From NCBI GenBank assembly GCA_026418905.1, contig JAOAAK010000029.1:62001-126000 (forward strand): a DNA stretch of 64,000 nt, in the 5' to 3' direction. The notes beneath the pieces are model-generated. The model did not search any database and was not told where the DNA came from. It was given only the letters and a program-made list of their open reading frames with translations. The stretch's first letter is position 1. Every line of letters begins with the position of its first letter. Below are positions 8,577 to 17,744 of the stretch, piece by piece. The translations under genes and the position numbers were made by a program. This DNA comes from Bacteroidales bacterium (GTDB taxonomy: Bacteria > Bacteroidota > Bacteroidia > Bacteroidales > DTU049).

Positions 8577-9251
8577 ATGAAAAATGTTTTAGTTTCATTT
8601 TTAATGATTTTTTTGATGAGTTCTTGTGACTTATTGCTTGAAGAAGAGCCACCTACTAAAAGTAGCATGGAAGGTGTGTGGAAGGTAACCCGGGTTGTTG
8701 ATCAGGAAAGTGGTAAGGATATCACAAATATGATCAATTTTCCTATTACTGCATTTCACTTAAGCAGTGATGGAACCATCATTTCAACAGCAGGCCCACT
8801 TTTTATGTATATCGTTTACGGAGAAAACAAGTATACTCAGATTGCAAGCAAGATCGATCAGGTATTTAATTATGCAAGCTTAGATTTCAACGGCGGAGAA
8901 TTTTTTGTGGGTGGTGGAGTTCAGAAAAGCTTCACGATTGAAATGAAATTGGAAGGACTTCCTGGACAAAAAGCTTTAACTATGTTGCTTGAAATGATTG
9001 GTATTGGTAATGACTATCTCGATGTGGTGATTTACCATAAATTTATGGATGTCCACATTGATTTTTCGGAGGATTACAATAAAATGTATTGGACATTTGA
9101 CAATCGAACCAAAGCCGTCTACAACACCAAAGACAATTACGGGAATTACGTACTATGGCAAGGATGGCCAGTGGATGTCTTCAGGAAAGTAAGAATCACA
9201 CTTGAAAAACAAACCAAAGATATTCGTGACCTTGTTAAAGAAGCTTCCTAA
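8577..9251 (+). CDS. Lipoprotein of unknown function
   Basis: I start it at the ATG at 8577, not the in-frame TTG at 8550, because the first residues then form a clean lipoprotein signal peptide ending in FLMSSC (Cys about residue 17). It gives 224 residues. The body opens with SSMEGVWKVTRVVDQESGKDI, like lipocalin-type beta-barrel lipoproteins that begin with a GxW motif, followed by beta-rich sequence with several aromatic strands. I do not recognise a specific family. Convergent with the tail-fibre-like gene. Confidence 0.7.
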   Translation: MKNVLVSFLMIFLMSSCDLLLEEEPPTKSSMEGVWKVTRVVDQESGKDITNMINFPITAFHLSSDGTIISTAGPLFMYIVYGENKYTQIASKIDQVFNYASLDFNGGEFFVGGGVQKSFTIEMKLEGLPGQKALTMLLEMIGIGNDYLDVVIYHKFMDVHIDFSEDYNKMYWTFDNRTKAVYNTKDNYGNYVLWQGWPVDVFRKVRITLEKQTKDIRDLVKEAS

Positions 9252-9279
9252 ATACCATCTCCAATAACAGCCTTATCAG

Positions 9280-11046
9280 CTATTTTTCGATAACTTTTCC
9301 TGGTTTTTTAGGAGAGTTTTCAGGAATATGATCTATGTATCTTCCAGGCTGAAGAAGAATTTCTACAAAAGATTCCCCTGGATTTTGATTGGTAATGGCG
9401 TAACCGATGATGGGACCTGGTTTACTAGCTTTCTGAGCTAATCCTGGTACATCAGATACAGTCAGAAAATCTCCACTGCGAATGAGTTCTGAAGAAGGTA
9501 CCAATTTTACTTTAACTCTACCTACAAAAGCTATAGGATAACCTTGAGAGGGATTGTTTAAAACAAACGTGGGATTTTCTGAAATTACCCCGGCTAAATG
9601 GTAAACATTCTCCCACGTCGCAAGAGTAAAATTAGCATTACTGCCAGGTATAAAACTAACCAACATTCCAGGCTCAATCGCAAAGTTAGCAGGGGCAATG
9701 ACTTGATAATGCTCTGCCAGATCACCATATTCACTCATAGAATAAATTTCACGTGAATAGACTCTACCAGAAGCTACTATATCTCCTCGCTGAGGAGCAA
9801 GTGAGTATTCATAATAAATGGTAATAAATCCATTCAATATATAGAAATAATCGTCGATAAGATCTGATGCATCATAAATCCGGAAATATACATTCTGCGA
9901 AGAAGTAAAAACATTTGAATGGGAACTTGTGTTAATCCAATCCACGGCAACATACCCATTATTAGCTGTTTCGTAAATGGACCCGAAATCAGTGCTTCCT
10001 ATACGAACCATGACTCCGTGTTGTTCGTCTCCATCTTGATGATAGCCGTTAATAGCATAGACAACTTTGGTAACAGTAAAACTTGACGCACCAGTAGGCA
10101 CATCAAGAGTTCCTAAAGATGCTGATTGGGCATATCCATTTTGAACACTTAAAGTTGATGTTAAATAAAAGGTTTTCATGCCCCTACGAGTAATAGCAGA
10201 AGTTGAAGGATTACCCACCAGCAAAAATGTATCAACTCTTGCCTTACCTTGAACATGTAAGGTATAAGAAGGGTAAGTAGTGTTAATTCCTACGTTTCCT
10301 CCCATAAAGATTCCTGACGGAGCAATGTTGTTACCGTTAGCATATAAAGCACATGTAGTAAATAAAGTCGGTAGATTTGGATCAAGAGTTGCATACACTC
10401 CTACTGCTCTCCAACTATTTGTTTTATCTGCCACCCCCAATACACCGACGGCATATCCCCATGTTGAATTTGCACCTACAGCACTGCCAAGTACACCCAC
10501 ACTACGAAAATCAGTTGTGGTAGATGTTTGCGTAGCAAAACCAAATACAGCACTTTTATGAGCATTCAAATTCGTAGAGACATGCAATTTTTCTGTCGGT
10601 GTAGTAGTTCCAATACCAACATTTCCGTTACTACTTACCCGCATTCGCTCCGTATTATCTGTATAAATTCTGAAATCGACAGGATTGGTAGTACCTATAA
10701 AATTACTAGCATTTGCCACATTGCCAGTGAGCAACCAACCAGGTGTTGTACTGTTTGCATCCATCACTCTAATCCATTTAATTCCATCCCAATAATAGTA
10801 ACCGGGAGTTACATCATTTACAGTAGCTGTATTGTATACTAGCAAACTGATAGCAGGTGCTGTAATAGGTGAAGGTGAACTGGTCTGTGTCAAAGAAACA
10901 CGAGGTATTAAAAGACCTTTGGAACTTGCTTGGATTTCCAACATTGCTGAAGGATCAGGAATAATGGGGTTATCTGAGATCCCAACATTTTGACCCCATG
11001 CTATAAACGCATTTAAAAAGCTAATGAATAAAATTACTCTTTTCAT
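9280..11046 (-). CDS. Secreted tail-fibre-like surface protein
   Basis: 588 residues with a signal peptide (VILFISFLNAFIAWGQ). The N-terminal part contains SAMLEIQASSKGLLIPRVS and GYYYWDGIKWIRV. Two copies follow of the NVGIGTTTPTEKLHV motif (about 142 and 250; the second reads NVGINTTYPSYTLHV), common in phage tail fibres and bacterial surface proteins. Between them are GVLG-type repeats. The C-terminal ~130 residues (EYGDLAEHYQVI, PIAFVGRVKVKL, SGDFLTVSDVPGLAQKA) resemble the peptidase-G2/IMC auto-processing or chaperone domain of tail spikes. No type IX sorting tail is visible. Role unknown; adhesion or a cell-surface fibre is inferred. Confidence 0.65.
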   Translation of the reverse strand: MKRVILFISFLNAFIAWGQNVGISDNPIIPDPSAMLEIQASSKGLLIPRVSLTQTSSPSPITAPAISLLVYNTATVNDVTPGYYYWDGIKWIRVMDANSTTPGWLLTGNVANASNFIGTTNPVDFRIYTDNTERMRVSSNGNVGIGTTTPTEKLHVSTNLNAHKSAVFGFATQTSTTTDFRSVGVLGSAVGANSTWGYAVGVLGVADKTNSWRAVGVYATLDPNLPTLFTTCALYANGNNIAPSGIFMGGNVGINTTYPSYTLHVQGKARVDTFLLVGNPSTSAITRRGMKTFYLTSTLSVQNGYAQSASLGTLDVPTGASSFTVTKVVYAINGYHQDGDEQHGVMVRIGSTDFGSIYETANNGYVAVDWINTSSHSNVFTSSQNVYFRIYDASDLIDDYFYILNGFITIYYEYSLAPQRGDIVASGRVYSREIYSMSEYGDLAEHYQVIAPANFAIEPGMLVSFIPGSNANFTLATWENVYHLAGVISENPTFVLNNPSQGYPIAFVGRVKVKLVPSSELIRSGDFLTVSDVPGLAQKASKPGPIIGYAITNQNPGESFVEILLQPGRYIDHIPENSPKKPGKVIEK

Positions 11047-11062
11047 AAATTTCCCTTTATTG

Positions 11063-11070
11063 CAAAAATA
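11063..11070 (-). promoter_or_regulatory. -7 promoter box for the tail-fibre-like gene
   Basis: TATTTTTG on the minus strand, followed by CAATAAAG, 17 bases before the ATG at 11046. Confidence 0.55.
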
Positions 11071-11161
11071 TTAAAAAACTAAAAGACTAAAAAGAAAAAG
11101 TAAAAGTCAAGTTTAATCCATGATCATAATTAAGGAAAAAATACGCATATTTGTAAAAAAA

Positions 11162-11779
11162 ATGCATATCGCTATTGCTGGCAACATCGGAAGCGGAAAA
11201 ACAACATTGACAAGTTTACTTGCAGATCATTACCAATTCAAGGCTCTTTATGAATCTGTTGATGATAACCCATACTTAGAAAGCTTCTACGAAGACATGA
11301 AAAGATGGTCTTTTAATCTTCAAATTTACTTTCTTAATAGTCGCTTTCGCCAAATTATCCAGATACAACGAAACAAAGAAAATGTTATTCAAGACAGAAC
11401 CATTTACGAAGATGCTTACATATTTGCTCCAAATTTGCATGAAATGGGACTGATGAGTTCGAGAGATTTTGAAACATATCGTGAACTTTTTGCTCTGATG
11501 ACCAGTTTTATTTCACCTCCAGATCTTCTTATTTATTTAAGAGCAGATGTTTCGTTGTTAGTTAAGCAAATTCAAAAGAGGGGTCGCCATTATGAAACCT
11601 CAATCCGTCTTGATTACTTAAAAAGTCTCAACGATAAATATGAAAACTGGATTTCTTCTTATAAGGAAGGGCGATTACTCATCATTGATGTAAATAAAAT
11701 CCGTTTTGAAGAAAACAAGGAAGATCTGGGATATGTTATTGATTTGATAAATGCTGAATTATTTGGTTTATTCAGATGA
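11162..11779 (+). CDS. Deoxynucleoside kinase (dNK family)
   Basis: 205 residues. The P-loop GNIGSGKTT starts at residue 7, and the ERS/DRS-type motif is DRTIYEDAYIF. The lid region contains RGRHYE, and YLKSLNDKYENWI closes the domain. It phosphorylates salvaged deoxynucleosides to monophosphates in the cytosol. Sequence alone does not separate deoxyadenosine, deoxyguanosine and thymidine specificity. I chose the ATG at 11162 over 11120 because the P-loop strand then starts immediately and a promoter-like CATATTTG lies at 11146-11153. The stop overlaps the kdsB start by 4 bases (ATGA), so the two are translationally coupled. Confidence 0.88.
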   Translation: MHIAIAGNIGSGKTTLTSLLADHYQFKALYESVDDNPYLESFYEDMKRWSFNLQIYFLNSRFRQIIQIQRNKENVIQDRTIYEDAYIFAPNLHEMGLMSSRDFETYRELFALMTSFISPPDLLIYLRADVSLLVKQIQKRGRHYETSIRLDYLKSLNDKYENWISSYKEGRLLIIDVNKIRFEENKEDLGYVIDLINAELFGLFR

Positions 11780-12528
11780 AAAGTATTGGTATCATACCTG
11801 CACGTTATCATTCAAGTCGGTTTCCCGGTAAACCACTTGCGCTCATTGCCGGAAAACCCATGATTCTTTGGGTGTACGAACGTGCAAAAAAAGCCACCCA
11901 ACTTACGGATCTCATAGTTGCTACTGACGACGAAAAGATATTTACGACTGTATCCATGGCAGGCGGTAAAGCTTTGATGACATCTCCATCTCACGAAACC
12001 GGAACTGAACGCGTTTACGAAGCAGCCTCACTATATATTTCACCTCAAGATATAGAGAATACCATTGTCATTAATATTCAAGGAGATGAACCTCTTATTG
12101 ATCCTGAACTCATAAATCATATCATTTCAGCTTTTAAGGATCCATCAATTCAAATAGTTACCCCTATTAGGAAAGTTTTTAAAAAAATCTCCGAACATTG
12201 TCCTCACGAAGTAAAAGTTGTCAAAAATTTAAACAATAAAATCTTGTACTTCAGCAGATCTAACATACCCTTTTGCCGAGATGCAGAAAATACTCTACTC
12301 TTTCCTTTCTACATTCACATTGGAATATACGCTTATCGTTTCACTGTTCTCGAAAAAATCGTTAAGCTTCCACCCACCGAACTTGAGAAAACTGAAAAAC
12401 TAGAACAATTGAGATGGCTTGAACACGGCTATGAAATTTATGCTATAGAAACCAACTATGAATCACACGCAGTAGACACGCCTGAGGATATTAAAATCAT
12501 CCACCAATTGATAGCGTCTAATCAGTGA
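11776..12528 (+). CDS. kdsB: 3-deoxy-manno-octulosonate cytidylyltransferase (CMP-KDO synthetase)
   Basis: 250 residues, the normal KdsB length. Family motifs are IIPARYHSSRFPGKPL at the N-terminus (CTP binding), VATDDEKI, SHETGTERV, NIQGDEPLI, HIGIYAYR, EKLEQLRWLEHG and VDTPEDI. It joins KDO to CMP from CTP, the activation step before KDO transfer to lipid A in lipopolysaccharide synthesis. Its start overlaps the stop of the deoxynucleoside kinase. The pairing with that kinase may only reflect shared transcription. Confidence 0.95.
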   Translation: MKSIGIIPARYHSSRFPGKPLALIAGKPMILWVYERAKKATQLTDLIVATDDEKIFTTVSMAGGKALMTSPSHETGTERVYEAASLYISPQDIENTIVINIQGDEPLIDPELINHIISAFKDPSIQIVTPIRKVFKKISEHCPHEVKVVKNLNNKILYFSRSNIPFCRDAENTLLFPFYIHIGIYAYRFTVLEKIVKLPPTELEKTEKLEQLRWLEHGYEIYAIETNYESHAVDTPEDIKIIHQLIASNQ

Positions 12529-12581
12529 TATATATCTTCTAACAAATAACTTTTCAAGTTTTTCATAATTTTACAAAAAAA

Positions 12582-13580
12582 ATGAGAACAATATCAGGAA
12601 TTTTTGTAGCCATTATGTTGCTAATTTCATGTGTTCCAGCGCGACAATTTCAAGATGAGAAAGCCCGTAGAGAAAAAGCAGAAAAAGAACTCATAGACCT
12701 TAAAGCAAAATATGATCAGCTTCAAGCCACCAACACTGAAATGGGAGAAAAAATTCGCACGATGGAAAAACAAATTGCAGCTTTAGAACGTGATACCAAC
12801 ATCACTGGTACCAGCCTAAGGAAAATGACCGCACAATACGATAAAGTAAATAAATTATACGAAGAACTTAATCGAAAATACCAAGAACTTCTATCTCTCA
12901 ATGTTAGCGAAACACAAAAAATTAGTACCGAGCTTCAATTAACCCAGGAACAACTCAGCAAGAAACAAGAAGAATTAAGAAAACTTGAAAACGAATTGAA
13001 TGAGAAAAAAGCCAATTTAGAAAAGTTACAAAATGATTTGATCAATAAAGAAAAACGAATCAACGAACTGGAAAGCATGCTTTCCAAAAAAGATAGCGAG
13101 GTCAAAGCCCTCAAAGAAAAACTTAAGTTTGCTCTCAAAGGTTTTGAAAATAATGGGCTTACGATCGTAGAAAAAAATGGTAAAATTTATGTTTCGCTCG
13201 AAGAATCATTACTTTTTGCTTCTGGGTCATGGAATGTAAATGCCAAAGGAAGAGAAGCTCTTGCTAAATTGGCAAAAGTTCTTGAAGAAAATCCCGACAT
13301 TAACATCATGGTGGAGGGACACACAGATAATGTTCCCTATCGAGGCAGTGGTCCAATAAAAGATAATTGGGATTTAAGTGTGATGCGTTCTACAAGTGTT
13401 GTGAAAATACTTCTTGAAAACGGAAAAATTAACCCAGCACGCATCATAGCTGCTGGAAGAAGTGAATACGTGCCTATTGATCCCTCCAATACTAGCGAAG
13501 CCCGTCAAAAAAACCGAAGAACTGAAATTATTCTTACACCAAAACTGGATGAACTGCTGAAAATTTTGGAAGATAATTAA
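12582..13580 (+). CDS. OmpA-family lipoprotein with long coiled coil
   Basis: 332 residues. A lipoprotein signal ends at LLISC (Cys about residue 17). Residues ~25-190 are a nearly unbroken coiled coil rich in Lys, Glu and Leu heptads. The C-terminal OmpA-like domain (about 195-325) has the peptidoglycan-binding pattern: FASGSWNVNAKGREAL, NIMVEGHTDNVPYRG, WDLSVMRSTSVV, PARIIAAGRSEY and RQKNRRTEIIL. It should tether outer membrane to peptidoglycan, with the coil spanning the periplasm. The gene ends 2 bases before rarA. A weak box TAATTTTA lies at 12566-12573. Confidence 0.9.
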   Translation: MRTISGIFVAIMLLISCVPARQFQDEKARREKAEKELIDLKAKYDQLQATNTEMGEKIRTMEKQIAALERDTNITGTSLRKMTAQYDKVNKLYEELNRKYQELLSLNVSETQKISTELQLTQEQLSKKQEELRKLENELNEKKANLEKLQNDLINKEKRINELESMLSKKDSEVKALKEKLKFALKGFENNGLTIVEKNGKIYVSLEESLLFASGSWNVNAKGREALAKLAKVLEENPDINIMVEGHTDNVPYRGSGPIKDNWDLSVMRSTSVVKILLENGKINPARIIAAGRSEYVPIDPSNTSEARQKNRRTEIILTPKLDELLKILEDN

Positions 13581-13582
13581 TC

Positions 13583-14851
13583 ATGAAATACACTCCCTTA
13601 GCAGAAATTCTTCGCCCATCTTCTCTCGATGAAATAGTGGGTCAGGATCATCTGTTAGGTAAAGATGGACCTATTCGTAAGTTTATCGAAAAAAGTTTTT
13701 TACCATCCCTTATTTTCTGGGGTCCCCCTGGTTGTGGAAAGACGACACTGGCATACGTACTTGCTAAAGCTCTTGAAAGACCATCTTTCTTTTTGAGTGC
13801 TGTCGAAGCTGGTGTTAAAGAAGTACGGGAGATTATCAAAATTGCCGAGAAAAAAAAAGGAACCATTTTATTCATTGATGAAATTCATCGATTCAATAAG
13901 GCTCAACAGGAATACATATTGCATGCGGTCGAAAAAGGAAATGTTGTTTTAATAGGTGCCACCACAGAAAATCCTTCTTTTGAGGTGGTGCCACCTCTTC
14001 TCTCTCGATGTCAAGTGTACGTTTTACAAAATCTCGATATCAAAAGTCTCTCTCTTCTGCTAGACCGAGCTAAAAACTACTATCATCAACATGGTATTAC
14101 TTTAAATATCAAAGAAAAAGATGCTTTATTCTATTTTTCGGCTGGCGATGCTAGAAAACTTTACAATATCATTGAGTTGTCGGTGGAAGCTAATCCCAGC
14201 CAAGTAGCCGAGATTACCAATCAACTTGTCGAAGAAATCGTTTTGAAAAAATTTGCTCGTTTCGATAAAGCTGGAGATCAACATTACGACACTATTTCAG
14301 CATTTATAAAATCGGTCCGTGGAAGTGATCCCCATGCTGCATTATATTGGCTTGCTCGGATGTTGGATGCCGGAGAAGATCCTCTCTTCATAGCTCGAAG
14401 ACTTATTATCTTGGCTGCTGAAGATATTGGACTTGCTAATCCCAACGCAATTTTGCTTGCTAACGCTACCTTCGACGTGGTACACAAAATTGGCATGCCC
14501 GAGGCGCGTATTCCGTTAGCTGAATGTACCATTTATCTTGCTGCATCTCCTAAAAGTAATTCTGCTTACCTTGCCATAGAAAAAGCACTACAGTTGGCTA
14601 AAAATACTTGCGAACAACCTGTACCTCTTCATTTGCGAAATGCACCTACTTCTCTTATGCAATCACTGCATTACGGAAAAGAATATCTTTATCCCCACCA
14701 ATTTCCACACCATTTTATTCTCCAAGAATATTTTCCAGAAAAGCTTAAAGGAACTACCATTTATATCCCTGCGTCCAATCCTCGTGAAAATGAACTCAAA
14801 ACTTATTTACTCAATTGCTGGAAAGACAAGTACGATCTTAATGAAAGTTAA
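13583..14851 (+). CDS. rarA: Replication-associated recombination ATPase RarA (MgsA)
   Basis: 422 residues of the AAA+ clamp-loader-like family. It opens with PLAEILRPSSLDEIVGQDHLLG. Walker A is GPPGCGKTT, Walker B with sensor region is TILFIDEIHRFNKAQQ, and GATTENPSFEV is typical of RarA/WRNIP1. The C-terminal part contains VRGSDPHAALYWLARMLDAGEDP, the tetramerisation domain signature. RarA acts at stalled replication forks. The start lies 2 bases after the OmpA lipoprotein stop, so it is in that transcript. Its stop overlaps the stop of the convergent YchF-like gene by 4 bases. Confidence 0.95.
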   Translation: MKYTPLAEILRPSSLDEIVGQDHLLGKDGPIRKFIEKSFLPSLIFWGPPGCGKTTLAYVLAKALERPSFFLSAVEAGVKEVREIIKIAEKKKGTILFIDEIHRFNKAQQEYILHAVEKGNVVLIGATTENPSFEVVPPLLSRCQVYVLQNLDIKSLSLLLDRAKNYYHQHGITLNIKEKDALFYFSAGDARKLYNIIELSVEANPSQVAEITNQLVEEIVLKKFARFDKAGDQHYDTISAFIKSVRGSDPHAALYWLARMLDAGEDPLFIARRLIILAAEDIGLANPNAILLANATFDVVHKIGMPEARIPLAECTIYLAASPKSNSAYLAIEKALQLAKNTCEQPVPLHLRNAPTSLMQSLHYGKEYLYPHQFPHHFILQEYFPEKLKGTTIYIPASNPRENELKTYLLNCWKDKYDLNES

Positions 14852-15942
14852 ATATTAAAGCGAATGTGTAAAATATCCCCATCCTGCACGACATAGGTTT
14901 TTCCCTCAAGTCTGATTTTACCTGCTTCTTTTACTTTTAGTTCGCTTTTATGATATAGTAAATCATCAACATTATACACTTCCGCCCGAATAAAACCTTT
15001 TTCAAGATCACTATGAATGACTCCTGCAGCTTTGGATGCCGTTGTACCACGAGGAATTAACCATGCCCGATTTTCTTTCCCGCCAACGGTGTAAAAAGTA
15101 ATTAGATCCAACATTTCAAAAGCAGCTAATGAAACTTGTTTAATGACAGGCTCTTCAACACCATAACTCAGTAGAAATTCCTTCTGCTCCTCCAGAGGAA
15201 GTTGCATAATTTCCTCTTCCAGTTTCCCACAGACCATCACGAACTTTTGATTATTCTCTTGCAGGTAAGATACGATTTCTCTGATTGTATCATCTGTCTC
15301 TGTCAGTGTTTTTTCGTCTACATTAAGAAGGTAAACAACAGGTTTTATGGTAAGAAGGCCCATTTCTTGAGCAAGCCGATTTTCCTCGTCTGAGAAAGGG
15401 CGAAGTATTCGTAAACTTTGCATGTTTTCTAGTACATCTTTAAATTTCAACAAGATTTCATAGGTGATTTTCTGTTGAATATCACCTGATTTATAACTCT
15501 TTTCTATTTTGGCTAATTTTTTTTGAATTTGATCGAGATCACGAATTTGAAGTTCAAATTCTAACCACTCGAGATCTTTAAGTGGCAGGAGGTTATCGTG
15601 TGGATGAACAATAGCTGGATCACCGAAACAACGCAACACATGAATGAAAACTTGTGTTAGTCTGAGATGATTAAAAAATTCTTGGGCTTCTCGAGAGTTA
15701 AGATTAACCTTTGATATGCCAGGTAAGTCGTAAAGTTCTAATGTGGCATAAGTTATTTTCTGAGCTGATACAAACTGATGAATTTTTTCCAATCGTGGAT
15801 CGAAGATAGGAGCCGTACAGATATTGACTCGTGTGGTAGTATACAATGCAGGAGAAGTTTCTACGTTTGAGCCAGTCATGCTGTTAAATATGGTACTTTT
15901 TCCTGAATTTGTTATCCCCATTAAGCTAACCTTAATTGCCAT
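14848..15942 (-). CDS. Divergent YchF-like GTPase/ATPase with TGS domain
   Basis: 364 residues, the YchF length. The P-loop is GITNSGKST (usual YchF: GLPNVGKST). The C-terminal TGS domain is well kept (FYTVGGKENRAWLIPRGTTASKAAGVIHSDLEKGFIRAEV). HVLRCFGDP and the coiled-coil region with LNVDE also fit. But the usual NYPFCTI segment after the P-loop is replaced (ETSPALYTTTRV), and the switch II region reads YDLPGISKVNLNS instead of the usual DIAGLVKGAS. Canonical YchF binds ATP/GTP and ribosomes. This looks like a derived paralogue; whether a standard YchF exists elsewhere is unknown. Last gene of the gatE operon, 5 bases after the porin. Confidence 0.72.
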   Translation of the reverse strand: MAIKVSLMGITNSGKSTIFNSMTGSNVETSPALYTTTRVNICTAPIFDPRLEKIHQFVSAQKITYATLELYDLPGISKVNLNSREAQEFFNHLRLTQVFIHVLRCFGDPAIVHPHDNLLPLKDLEWLEFELQIRDLDQIQKKLAKIEKSYKSGDIQQKITYEILLKFKDVLENMQSLRILRPFSDEENRLAQEMGLLTIKPVVYLLNVDEKTLTETDDTIREIVSYLQENNQKFVMVCGKLEEEIMQLPLEEQKEFLLSYGVEEPVIKQVSLAAFEMLDLITFYTVGGKENRAWLIPRGTTASKAAGVIHSDLEKGFIRAEVYNVDDLLYHKSELKVKEAGKIRLEGKTYVVQDGDILHIRFNI

Positions 15943-15947
15943 ATGAA

Positions 15948-17744
15948 CTAGTTAAAAAATATCCAACTTATACCCCAACGTACACCACGGTCAGGTAAAG
16001 GATAAGCTGGCACCTGCCAGTAACGCACGGGAAACAACCCGGCTGCAAAATTATAGATTTCAACAAAAAAAACTGCCCTTTTAATTTGAGATCTTATAAA
16101 AAAAGTGGGGTACCAAAATCCATCTGTTTGTATATCTTGTTGAGGATAAAAAATTCCCAAGTATGGGTAATAAGCATCAGCAAAATAGGAACTATTATAA
16201 AAATACTTCATGCCCACTTCGCCAAGTAGTTTTCGCTGAAAAAACCACGTTCGGTAGAAGATTTCTCCCCGTATTCCAAACAAAGGTAATGACAGCAATT
16301 CTGACGTAGACCTCTGTAAAATCATGCGATTCAGTATAAAAAAGTTCTTGAAATTTGCGTTAAAATAGCAACTCACACCACCTACTCCTATTTGACCTAA
16401 TGAAGTAAACATATTTTGATAAAAAACAGGCATGTTTCTAACATCAGCTCCATACACCTCGAGAGTCATAAATTTGCTTTTCAAACCTACACGATGTAAT
16501 AAAACAACAACATCAGAAAGAGAATGGTCATACTGTAAATGATTTCCTCGATACCGTTCATACAACAACGATGGATGAAAAGAATAAATCTCTTGAGTAA
16601 GATATAATTTTCCAGATGATAGAACCTTGATCATCAATCGATGCTGTATTTCAAGTAAAGACCTATTGGCCCCGACTATACCTTTACTCGTTTTACCAAC
16701 CCACAAAAGCTTTTCATTCCGGGAGGTCCAGTTCCATTTAAAATATGACATAGTCGACATCGTATCGAAATTAAACATAGAAGAAAAACGGTTCCATTCT
16801 TGCCACATCGAGAGTTGAAAAAAAATATTTTTCAATTTTCCATTTAATGCCGTAGCTACACGATAAGTCAGAACATGAAGTGAATCAAGTGTGATGGAAC
16901 TATCCAAATAAATATTCTGATAGTAACCTGATCCGGGAAATTCATCTTTGAATCGGTTATATTTTTTCTCTAATTCAATATTAAGAGGAAATAATCGAAT
17001 TTCAAGGAAAGGTTTTTGAATGATAGCATAAGAACTATTCCATGAAAAACGAGTAAATCTTACATGACGCGAAGCTTTACTTAACAAAATCTGACATAAA
17101 GCTCGATCATAAATGGATGTGTCAAGAAAATCTTCTGCATACTTAATTCCTCCATTTTCTTGAAAACGAAAGTAATTGTCTTGTAGGAGGAATAAAGTTC
17201 GAAAACGATAGTTTTTCGAGTGAAAATTAATCTTCGAAAAAAAATTACTTAGACTGATTTTCTGGTTCTTATACCAGCCTGCAGAGCCTACTAAGTGATA
17301 ATTTAAGAGAACATCTACTTGTTTTCCCCAAGGAAAATAAAACCAGAAGGAAAATTGTTGTTCGCGTTTCGATCCCTGGCTATAAGACGTTATAGAGTAA
17401 GGTTCATGTTTTGGTTTGAAAAGAAAAGAAAACGATGTATCAAGACAAACGAAATGTTCAAAATTTTGTAAGAAAGAATCAAATTTTTTAGGCATCCTTT
17501 CTACTACATCGGCAAAGTACAAATACTGATACATACTTTCTGCAGGTCCTATTCTGTGATAAAATTCGAGATTGGTGTCTAACCATTGATTAAGCCAATG
17601 TTTTATATAATACGTTTGAATAAATAGACCATCATCTTTTTTCTCATGACTCGAAAAAAAAGTAGAATCCGTTTTCTCTTGGGAAAGCAATATCAAGGTG
17701 TAGCTCAATAATAAATTTCTCCAAACAAGCTTAAATAATTCCAT
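15948..17744 (-). CDS. Putative outer-membrane porin (Porin_10-like)
   Basis: 598 residues with an N-terminal signal-like segment (LVWRNLLLSYTLILLSQ). The body is rich in alternating aromatic and polar strands. It ends in YPLPDRGVRWGISWIFFN, with the terminal aromatic residue expected of outer-membrane beta-barrels and resembling the C-terminus of the Bacteroidota Porin_10 family. Substrate unknown. The start overlaps the upstream VTT gene by 14 bases and the end lies 5 bases before the YchF-like gene, so it belongs to the gatE operon. Confidence 0.68.
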   Translation of the reverse strand: MELFKLVWRNLLLSYTLILLSQEKTDSTFFSSHEKKDDGLFIQTYYIKHWLNQWLDTNLEFYHRIGPAESMYQYLYFADVVERMPKKFDSFLQNFEHFVCLDTSFSFLFKPKHEPYSITSYSQGSKREQQFSFWFYFPWGKQVDVLLNYHLVGSAGWYKNQKISLSNFFSKINFHSKNYRFRTLFLLQDNYFRFQENGGIKYAEDFLDTSIYDRALCQILLSKASRHVRFTRFSWNSSYAIIQKPFLEIRLFPLNIELEKKYNRFKDEFPGSGYYQNIYLDSSITLDSLHVLTYRVATALNGKLKNIFFQLSMWQEWNRFSSMFNFDTMSTMSYFKWNWTSRNEKLLWVGKTSKGIVGANRSLLEIQHRLMIKVLSSGKLYLTQEIYSFHPSLLYERYRGNHLQYDHSLSDVVVLLHRVGLKSKFMTLEVYGADVRNMPVFYQNMFTSLGQIGVGGVSCYFNANFKNFFILNRMILQRSTSELLSLPLFGIRGEIFYRTWFFQRKLLGEVGMKYFYNSSYFADAYYPYLGIFYPQQDIQTDGFWYPTFFIRSQIKRAVFFVEIYNFAAGLFPVRYWQVPAYPLPDRGVRWGISWIFFN

